A DNA stretch of 64,000 nucleotides from Dermacentor variabilis (lineage: Eukaryota; Arthropoda; Arachnida; Ixodida; Ixodidae), in contig NC_134574.1 of NCBI RefSeq assembly GCF_050947875.1, forward strand, positions 149,328,434-149,392,433, written 5' to 3'. A program made the position numbers and the translations under genes. This document shows positions 56,688 through 64,000 of the stretch, one piece after another; within the stretch, counting starts at the first letter, position 1; every line of letters starts with the position of its first letter. The notes below the pieces were generated by a model. That model saw only the letters and a list, made by a program, of their open reading frames with translations, had not been told where the DNA came from and ran no database searches.

Positions 56688-57727
56688 AACCCAACGCTGC
56701 CGGAGCTGGGTCTTCCTCACATTCGCTCCGACAGATTTAGTGACCCTGTAAAGAACACGCAGCTCCAACCCTCCAGCATTCATCCTGCCGGCTTTCCTAC
56801 TCTCCCTGCCGGTGACGACGCCCAGGAGGTCGCCCGACCCGGCGGTGCTGCGGTGGCCGTGTTCCAACACATCAACCTGCCACGATTTTGGCCCAACATT
56901 CCAAGCATAGGGCTCCGGCCGGTCGAGGCGCCCTTCCGTGTACGCATATCACCAGTGAACACACTAAGTTCTTGCATCTGGTGGCCTCCCTACCTTCGGA
57001 CTTCACCGAGGACTTAGCGAATGTTATCACCTCGCCGGACCCGACTCATTCTTTCGACATGTTCACGGCAGCTATCATTTCTCGCAATTCATAGTCCCAG
57101 CACAGCAGACTCCAGCAGCTCCTCAAGGCTACGGAGCACGACAACAGTCACCCTTCACAGCTCCTTCGACGCATACGCCAGCTTGGCGAAGAAGTTGGCG
57201 AAGAAGCTGGCCCCGCCTTTCAACAGGACAAGCTGCTGCGTGAGTTGTTCCTCCAGTGCCTCCCGCAGAACACGGTCCCACTTTTCGCGGCTGCGGGTGA
57301 TGTGCCATTAGACAAGCTCACTGAACTGGCTGACCGAATTGCGGACTACTCGCGGGCTCCTAGCCTGAGAACCGTTACGGCTCCGCCTCCGGCAGCTGCC
57401 TCGGCCCCTACACTGGCGAACATAGAGGGCCCTCTGGATGCCCTTGTCCGACGTCTTGATGAACTCGCGCCCTTCTCACGCGGATCTTTGTTGAGGTTCC
57501 GGTCCCGCAGTCACTCCCCGGCGCCCACGCGCTCTCCAGAGTTTCAACCATCCGACGCGCGACGCCATAGCTCGCCTTCAGCTGTGGGCTGGCACTGCCG
57601 CGTATTCGACACCTCTCTGCTCGCAAGTGCACCCGTCCGTGCTCCTGGTGGGGAAATGCTGCGACCTGCCGCTGATGGCGGCAAGTGGTACCGGTCAAAG
57701 GACATGTCACGTATTTTACGTTTTTGA
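56688..57727 (+). pseudogene. Gypsy gag (capsid), frameshifted
   Basis: Readable across at least three frames: INLPRFWPNIPSI (56860s), EHTKFLHLVASLPSDFTEDL, SFDMFTAAIISRN, then in another frame LRELF-like text, PLDKLTELADRIADYSRAPS and NIEGPLDALVRRLDEL. The pattern of a FW..NP capsid start, T.Y.LV..LP, and LAELAD.I.DY is the one found in arthropod Gypsy gag proteins, which assemble the particle. A CCHC knuckle is not clearly preserved. Confidence 0.7.
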
Positions 57728-57833
57728 CAGGATCTGTGGCGCAAGCTTCCTTGTCGACACAGGAGCACAGTTTTGCATCATACCGGGCTCTTGTACAGAT
57801 CGCCGTCGCAAAAAACAGACCTGCCCGCTCTAA
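57728..57833 (+). pseudogene. Gypsy aspartic protease, partial
   Basis: FDRICGASFLVDTGAQFCII holds the D-T-G-A active-site motif (57752-57763), following gag as expected. The C-terminal half is in a shifted frame (ALTFSVS/ADFLSFSNLALDVHAH near 57950). The enzyme would cut the polyprotein; here the frame breaks shortly after the active site. Confidence 0.7.
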
Positions 57834-58199
57834 GCGATATACAACTCAGCCATCCACACATACGGCCAACGCTCTCTTACAGTTAACCTTGGATTGCACG
57901 GTAAGTTTTCCTGATTTTCGTTCATGCTGAGGTCTCACAAGCTCTTCTCGGCGCTGACTTTCTCAGTTTCTCCAACCTTGCGCTAGACGTGCATGCCCAT
58001 CGCCCCATCAATTTCAGCGCGGGCCTCTCCATCAACGGTGTACTATTCACCACCTCACCGACGGGACTTAGAACTCTCGCACCTGCTTCACCGTACGCAA
58101 AAATCCTCACTGATTTTCCCCATGCTTATGAAGCCGCATACCAAAGAGTCACCGGTGAAACACTCGATGGCTCACCACATCGCGACCACTGGACCCCCC

Positions 58200-58989
58200 G
58201 TTCTTACTCGGCCCCACGGACTATCTGGAGACCGCCTCCCCATCGCTCGCCGCGAGTTTGAGCACACGCTTCAACTCGGCATTGCGCGACTTTTCTCAAG
58301 CAACTGGGTGTCGCCACTACGCATGGTGCCAAAGAAATATCCTGGCGACTGCAGACCATGTGGGGATTACCACGCTCTGAACGCCCACACATTACCAGAC
58401 CGCTATCCACTTCCTCCCTCCCATACAAGGCTTCACATGAAATTTGGCTGAGTGCACGATGTTCTCTAAATGTGACTTAGTGAACGCTCATCAAATTCCT
58501 GTAGAACCCGCTGCGTTCCCAAGAAGGCCATTACCACCCTTCGGCCTCTTCGAGTTTGTGAGGATGCCTTTTGGATTGCGTAACGCTGTACAGACTTTTC
58601 AGCGCACTATCAACGACGTCACTCGAGGTCTCGACTTCGTGTTCGCCTACCTTGATGATCTCGTCGCAAGCTCATCCGGTCCCCAGCATGAAGGTCACTT
58701 AAGCGCCCTTTTCCAAAGACTTGATGATTACGTTCTCGTCATTGATCCGCACAAGTGCCTCTTTGGCGTCGCTACCATCGAGTTCTTAGGCCACCTTGAT
58801 ACTCCACAAGGTATCTGGCCTCTTGCCAGCAAAGTGAAGGCAATTGAAGACTTTCTAGTCCGGACTTCAGCAAGAAGACTTGGGGAATTCTTGGGCCTAC
58901 TGAACTTTCATTGCCGCTTTCGTCCGAAATGTGCCAATTTCCTGAAGCCTCTGACCAACCTACTGGCTATCAAAAAAGATCCGGCTTAG
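58200..58989 (+). pseudogene. Gypsy reverse transcriptase, frameshifted
   Basis: First segment: NWVSPLRMVPKKYPGDCRPC then GDYHALNAHTLPDRYPLP. After a stop and a frame change (58451): FSKCDLVNAHQIPVEP (motif A, one residue short), EFVRMPFGLRNAVQTFQRTI, and the catalytic FAYLDDLVASSS with both aspartates kept. IEFLGH and the connection region with NFHCRFRPKCANFLKPLTNL follow. It ends at a tag (58987-58989). Confidence 0.8.
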
Positions 58990-59035
58990 CCCCTTCAATC
59001 GACTGAGGAAGCTGCATCTGACTTCGCTACTGCCT

Positions 59036-59460
59036 AGAAGGCGCTGGCAGACGCCACCATGCTGATACATCTATTCGTCTCATCACCGATGCATTGAGCA
59101 TGGTAGTCGGCGCAGTTCTCGAGCAACATGTATCTCGTTTGCAGCCTCTTAGTTTCTTTTCTGAAAAACTGAATAGACCTGGAGCTAAATACAGCACATT
59201 CGGTCGAGAATTCCTTGCGGGGTACCTCTCCATTAAGCATTTTCGCCACTTTCTGGAGGGCCGGGACTTTCGCGGCGTCACAGACCATAAGCCCCTGACG
59301 TTTGCCTTCCATAGGAATCACAGCTGCTACACTGAACGGGAGATACACGAACTGTGCTCCGAGTTCCCATTAGATCTCCGTCACGTGCATGGGCCGGAAA
59401 ATGCTTCCGCTGATGCACTCTCCTACGTCGATGCCCTGGCGGCCCAACCCCCGGTAGACA
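59036..59460 (+). pseudogene. Gypsy RNase H, frameshifted
   Basis: After a tag at 59036-59038 the frame gives TDALSMVVGAVLEQH, PLSFFSEKLNRPGAKYSTFG with REFLAGYLSIKHFRHFLEGR, VTDHKPLTFAF and ENASADALSYVDAL. The acidic residues expected for catalysis (Asp in TDA, Glu in GREFL, Asp in VTDH, Asp in SADAL) are all visible. A frame change near 59070 separates the first strand from the rest. Confidence 0.75.
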
Positions 59461-59639
59461 TGGAGGAGCTACCAGTCGACCAGCGCAACGACCCTGAGCT
59501 GCTTCGCCTTCGTTCCTCAGCCACGTCCTTGTCATTCACAGAGTGCACGCTTCCGTTTTCTTCCTCGTTGATAACGTGCGAGACATACACACTGATGTTC
59601 CTCGACACTTCGTGCTGTTGGCTTTTCCTCGCGCAATTT

Positions 59640-60290
59640 CTGATCAACTGCACAACATCAGCTACCGTAGAATTCGTGCGACCCAGAAGCTAGTCACAAC
59701 TCGCTTCTTTTGGCCTAGCATCAATGCAGACGTCCGTCACTATGCGCGAACCTGCCTTCAAAGCCAGCGTGTTAATGTTCACCGCCATACCGTCACGTCT
59801 GATATCCCATTTCGGTCTCCAGATTCGAGGTTTCTCCCGTCCACCTCGACACTATCGCCCCCCTTCCGCCATCACGTGGGGCCTCTTATCAGATAATATG
59901 TGTGGACCGCTTCACCCGATGACCAGAGGCATTTCCCGTTAGAGACACTATGGCAGATACAATGGCTCCGGCTTTCATGAGCGGCTTAGTGTCCCGTTTC
60001 GGCTGCCCTTCTGTCGTCACCACCGACCGAGGCCGCCAGTTTCAATCGGCCGTATTCTCCGCGCTTGCCAACATCCTGGGCGTTAGACAATCGATACGAC
60101 CGCTTACGATCCTTTCGCGAATGGCATGGTGGGACGACTTCGTCGACAACTGAAGGCTGCCCTCACCACTTATCAGCAAAGGGAACGTTGGATCGTCCAC
60201 CTTTCCTTCGTCCTTGTAGGCACCCGATCAACACTGAAGGCTGACTTAGGTTGGTATTCGGCTGAACTCGTCTACGGCGTACGTACTTGG
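59640..60290 (+). pseudogene. Gypsy integrase, inactive
   Basis: Zinc-finger region: LHNISYRRIRATQKLVTTRF then FWPSINADVRHYARTCLQSQ. The second His is Tyr and the second Cys is Ser. The core is split: VHLDTIAPLPPS (first Asp, other frame), SVVTTDRGRQFQSAVFSALA (second Asp), and NGMVGRLRRQLKAAL, where codon 60132-60134 is gga, glycine, instead of the catalytic glutamate. The fragment ends at AELVYGVRTW. Confidence 0.8.
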
Positions 60291-61716
60291 TGGAGTCGAA
60301 GCTCTCTCCTCCCTCGCTCTCACGTTGCCTCCCCGCTTTCCGCCATATATGGCGCGCGAGATCGCTCCGCGATCGTCAGTTGCCCTTGCGCCCGGTCGCG
60401 AGATGCGTAATTGCTGCCGGAGCACAACCACGCCCCTCCCCCACCCTCCCTCCCGTCCCCCCACAACTTTTCAGCGATGGAAGACTGCGCGTTTGCTCTC
60501 CGCTTTCTTCCTTCGTGCTCGTCAGATTGAGCCGCCATCACTGGCTTCCCTCGCGTACTTTCACTTGCACATATAGCATACTAGGCGCAGCGACGGCGTT
60601 ATCACCCTTGGATGTAATACGAACATCACGGCGACGCCGACGGCAAAAATGTGCCTGGAATGTTCACATAATTGCCATCGCAACAAATATAAGGTAACAA
60701 AGCGGCTGCACAAGGACAGTTTATCAATACACTCAAGCACTTCCGGCACACAGCAAGTGCGTCTGCATGTGTTACAACGTGCTCCGTGTTCACGCGAGCC
60801 GCGCGGTCTGTGTTGGTCTCGATCTTTTTCGCGAGCACCATGGTTGGTCCTTGCGCTGTGGGCTGCAAATGTGGAGGTAAGCGACATGTCAAGCTGCGAC
60901 GCCGTGGCTCTCTGCAAACGAAACATTCACCGCAATGGTTGAACCTTTGTATACCCGCTAGACAGCAGTGCCTGGTATTCGAGTACCAGCCGAAAGTACC
61001 AGCGGCCGCCATTTACTCAAGCATCTAGACCAGCGCATCTCAAATAGAACGTTCCTGCCACGTGTGCACGGTTGTGGCTTGCCTCGTCGCGCTAGAGCAA
61101 TACTCAAGGTAATGATTGGCTGTGAGAACGTACGTGTGTGAGCGTCTATATCTACAAGAACATGTGAACATTCTATCGTGTAGGTCATGCGGTTGCTCCT
61201 AGACACTTCAGCAACTGATATTGGAGCGTCCCGCTTTCACTGCACAGCGCACATCGCTATAGTGAGGGAGTATCCTCTCCTTAGCCTGCGGTGTACGACA
61301 TTCGACGAATGTTTGTACCGCATTGGCTCTGCGTGTCGAGCCGATAAAGCTTATATCGCGCTTTGCTTACCTTTATAGAAGGAATTGACTTAGGCACACC
61401 ACATTTGTTACTTCTGTTTTCAAATGACAAGACCTCAGACAGCGTTTCTTCTATTTTGACATTGTATAGTAGCGTGACCTACAGTGACCGGCCCTACTGT
61501 GCATGACCTGTATTGTGTGCGTTCTCCTTTATTCTTCGAAATTTGTCACCTTGCTCTCTCTTTCGTCTTTCGTCCACTCGCTATCTTCCATTCCTATGTT
61601 TCTGTATCCTCCTTTCTGAAGAGTAGGCAGGCGTTGCGCCCCTTCCGGCGCATGGCAGTTACCAGCCTGCTCCTTGCTTTCCCTTGGCTGTCAAGTGTGT
61701 ATACGTTTTGAAATCA

Positions 61717-61718
<2 letters not shown>
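60291..61718. other. No gene recognised
   Basis: Includes a pyrimidine-rich patch (cctcccccaccctccctccc, 60435-60454) and cgacgccgacggcaaaaatg (60634-60653), which I recall from a common tick repeat. No gene is supported. Open frames at 60649-61028 overlap on both strands. Confidence 0.35.

Positions 61719-61778
<60 letters not shown>
61719..61778. repeat. (aat)n microsatellite, about 20 repeats
   Basis: Uninterrupted aat/taa repeat of about 60 bp. The open frame with 18 consecutive Asn across it is an artefact. Confidence 0.97.
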
Positions 61779-61781
<3 letters not shown>

Positions 61782-61989
61782 CTCCGTTAATTTTGAGTGG
61801 CGATTGATCGTTTTAATACGCCATAAGCGACGCTGTGTACGTTCGCGGGACTGTGTTTTGAAGATTTCTCCCGACCTAACTTTTTACCGCGGTAGTTTTA
61901 TGACGAATTTTTAACGTGTTAATCAATTGCGCTTGAAGAACTATGCAGTACAGCTCCTTGTTAAAGCAAAAGAAGCAAGCAATATAATT

Positions 61990-62640
61990 TCTTGATCCCG
62001 GCCGCGACGGCCGCATTTCCATGGAGGCGAAATTCAAAAGCGCCAATGTACCGCGCAACAAGCAATCACGCCGTGTTTTAAGACATTTGTACTTACGCTG
62101 GGTGTGAATTGTTATATTCAAGAATGTCATTTATGCATATACGTGGGGTGCGCAAAGCGTGGCAAGGCGTGCGGACAGCGCCGCTGAAATATACAACAAA
62201 AAGAATAAAAAAGGTCATGCATATTGTGACGATTGCCATCGGCAAACAATCAACTCGAATTCCTATGATGCTTGCCTTGAACATGCGACGCCTGCTCGGA
62301 GAGCCCGTGATTAATAGCAACAGCGTCAGCACAGCATGCCTTCACGGACGCCTCGACAAATGAGATGCATATTCAGAAATTCATTGACCTCTATAAGGCA
62401 CAGGCTGGTTTTTCTGTTTCTTGTACAGATGTGAAGGTGATATACTATCTGCTAAAGGCACCTTCTTCGCAAAAAGATAGCGTCACCGCTGCCTTTCTTC
62501 GCAGCCGGTAAGAATAAGCTCCGTGTACTACGACACGTACGCGCAGTCGGCGATCCGGATAATCTCTGTGCCGGCCATTATGGATCACCTCGCGCACCAC
62601 CTATAATCCTTGTGCATTGCAAATAACATTGCAATGCACA
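61990..62640 (-). repeat. Dispersed repeat B, copy 2, with SINE-like head
   Basis: Inverted partner of 54860-55466. The plus strand starts with gatcccggccgcgacggccg then catttccatggaggcgaaat (SINE head fragment), then tgggtgtgaattgttatatt, caagaatgtcattt, gaattcctatgatg, atgagatgcatattcagaaa, and ends ccgtctgtgtgcattgc-like at 62640. The head and body are joined at the same point in both copies. Confidence 0.75.
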
Positions 62641-62735
62641 CAGACGGTTGCACCGCGGAGTGGCCACTGAGAAAAATGATTGAAGGATTATGAGCTGTGA
62701 GGATTGGGGGGTCAATCCCATCGCTCGTAACCCGT
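62641..62735. other. Flank of the probable LTR
   Basis: gtcaatcccatcgctcgtaac (62711-62731) directly borders the LTR end. On the minus strand it would be the position of a primer-binding site, though I could not match it to a tRNA. Confidence 0.3.
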
Positions 62736-63262
62736 TGTCAAGAGTGGAGTCGGGCATGAATTAGATGGTAGCTGGCCCATGCCGTCGTCCAACTTATCCA
62801 CGCTGAGGACGTTGTTGAAGGGAAGGACTGTTTCTCATCGAGAACGAGGAATATGGGTTTATTTACAGTATCTACATAAGGACGTTGCAGTTCATCAGTA
62901 TAGCATGACTGCGAGAGAAAGTACACTGAGCAGCCGCACAACAGCGGCTTATAAACACTCGGTCCTCCCTCGATCCCAAGGTGAGGGAAACGTTCGACCA
63001 GGCACCGTAGACGAGAGCTTACACACACACCTCTTTGCGCGAGGTTCACGGTCCCCAACCGACGTCCGACGGCCTTCGCAGAACTTGTAGCTGACGTCAG
63101 GAACGGCAAATTCGATTCCCCGAGCTGACCCCCGCAGTGCGGACGCCGGTTGTCCATTGTCTTGCGTCTTGAGCGGTGCGTGGGAAGGGGCCTCCGGAGA
63201 CTTTCCCTCGGCAACTCCCCCGCTCATAGCAGATCAGGTCGGCGGTGGCGGGTTCAGTAACA
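62736..63262 (-). mobile_element. Probable LTR, antisense, solo or 5' part
   Basis: The plus strand begins tgtcaagagtgg and ends gttcagtaaca, so both ends are TG/CA. In the minus sense it has gtgtttataagcc (TATA-like, about 62950) and tgtaaataaaccc (aataaa, about 62860) in the order and spacing of an LTR promoter and poly(A) signal. No retrotransposon protein lies next to it and the flanking 4-5 bases do not match, so it may be a solo LTR with decayed flanks. Confidence 0.45.
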
Positions 63263-64000
63263 ATAGTTCGTCCGCCGATTGCGTTTAGTCACAACGGCGC
63301 CGAGGCTAGAGCGTAATGGCGGATTTCCAAAAAAAGTTGACGCCGCTGTCGCAACTGGCTGGCAAAACTTGCACTTCAGCGGGCCGTTCTTAACAGCGCA
63401 CGCTATCTCTGTATGGCTTCGTTCGTGCGCCAGCGTTTCTGATGTGCTGACAACTTGCATTTAGGTAATAAAAATAAAACCGTTGAAAAGCAGCAGGATA
63501 TATGTTGCATGCATCCGTGCGCCAATAAAACGGCGATGGATGAAATAAGTCGCCATTGACTTGCGACGGACGCCTGTCTGATACATTACAATACGTTACA
63601 ATACAAATACTATACATTACAATACATCACCGGGCCTAATATGAATAGGATATTATGCATTACGATTCTCTATCAAAATTTAAAAAAACAAGCCTTCTTT
63701 TCTCGCATTGCTTCGTTTTAGGAAGGTAATGCCAATACCCTTAACCTTACACTCGATGGTTTTGACTCCATAGGAAATGAGCACGTCACTAGGAAAAGAT
63801 TGCTAGGAGAAGATTCATTTGCAGTATGGCGTTCGGCTATTCATGTTGCAATAGGCTCTTTAGATGGCTTCCTGTAAATTTCACTATCTGAGCTTAATCA
63901 GACTGCAATATGCTTGCCGAATACAGCTTGTGGTCCTGACGCAGTCACAAGTGCAATGTTAAAGATGCTGTTACAGGAATCGTCTAACGTTCTTAAAGAC
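63263..64000. other. No gene recognised
   Basis: tacaatac-type short repeats at 63586-63628 (cattacaatacgttacaata). The last 200 bases (cttaaccttacactcgatgg onward) have an open frame in the plus direction to the window end resembling a truncated LINE-type NPLNLTLDGF phrase, too short to assign. Confidence 0.35.

Larger units (their letters stand above)
56688..60290 (+). mobile_element. Gypsy LTR retrotransposon, gag-pol order intact, LTRs missing
   Basis: Gag, protease, reverse transcriptase, RNase H and integrase follow each other in the canonical Ty3/Gypsy order over 3.6 kb. Every domain is interrupted by frameshifts or stops. No LTR, primer-binding site or polypurine tract was found on either side. 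The 3' end breaks off in the integrase C-terminal region at about 60290, where AELVYGV should lead into the GPY module. Conservation is better than in the 34-kb and 36-kb Gypsy fragments, so this insertion is probably younger, but it is not active. Confidence 0.85.

Noticed and set aside
60786..61028. Small Cys-rich protein (MVGPCAVGCKCGGKRH start)
   Set aside because: Short, overlaps frames on both strands, and cannot be matched to any family from sequence alone.
61684..61914. Poly-asparagine protein
   Set aside because: Created by the (aat)n microsatellite.

Overview
The window looks like nuclear DNA of a hard tick (Ixodidae). This is judged by recognising families, not by a search: tRNA-derived SINEs of the Ruka type, an RTE-clade LINE, RNase H-bearing LINE tails, Gypsy elements and a TTAA-flanked MITE, all of which I associate with ixodid genomes. 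There is no bacterial gene organisation, no operon, no CRISPR and no rRNA. No intact protein-coding gene can be supported. Coding signal is almost entirely from decayed transposable elements, plus one candidate host exon and a few exon-like relics.

Layout. 1-1311: short repeats and SINEs. 1312-4561: an RTE-clade LINE with a tRNA-like 5' head, bounded by a 12-bp target-site duplication; its endonuclease and reverse transcriptase are broken. 4574-7432: no gene; degenerate tandem repeats. 7433-20754: the dominant feature, about 13.2 kb (roughly 169 units) of a GC- and CpG-rich 78-bp tandem repeat with higher-order structure. It lies between two short unique arms. The same arms flank only about four diverged units in an inverted second copy at 45679-46127. 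The array is therefore an expansion of an internal repeat carried by a dispersed element, not an isolated satellite.

20755-33800: two dispersed repeats, a 41-bp minisatellite, a tandemly duplicated THAP-domain relic, a SINE with perfect target-site duplication, exon-like relics and a 30-bp perfect palindrome. 33820-38700: a nest of elements, with an antisense Gypsy integrase fragment joined to a hAT transposase pseudogene, then a sense Gypsy pol fragment interrupted by an antisense LINE tail. 40093-40332: a second SINE with target-site duplication. 45.7-49.2 kb: the small sister copy of the array element, a LINE 3' end, a MITE with TTAA flanks and a candidate host exon. 50965-51870: four copies of a 240-247-bp tandem repeat. 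52528-52678: a short solo LTR. 53.6-62.7 kb: second copies of two dispersed repeats surrounding a 3.6-kb Gypsy element that has lost its LTRs. 62736-63262: a probable antisense LTR.

Functionally this is heterochromatin-like or intergenic repeat territory. The autonomous elements (RTE LINE, RNase H LINEs, Gypsy, hAT) are all disabled here by stops, frameshifts or lost catalytic residues. The SINEs and MITE would have depended on enzymes encoded elsewhere. The most unusual system is the array-carrying dispersed element.
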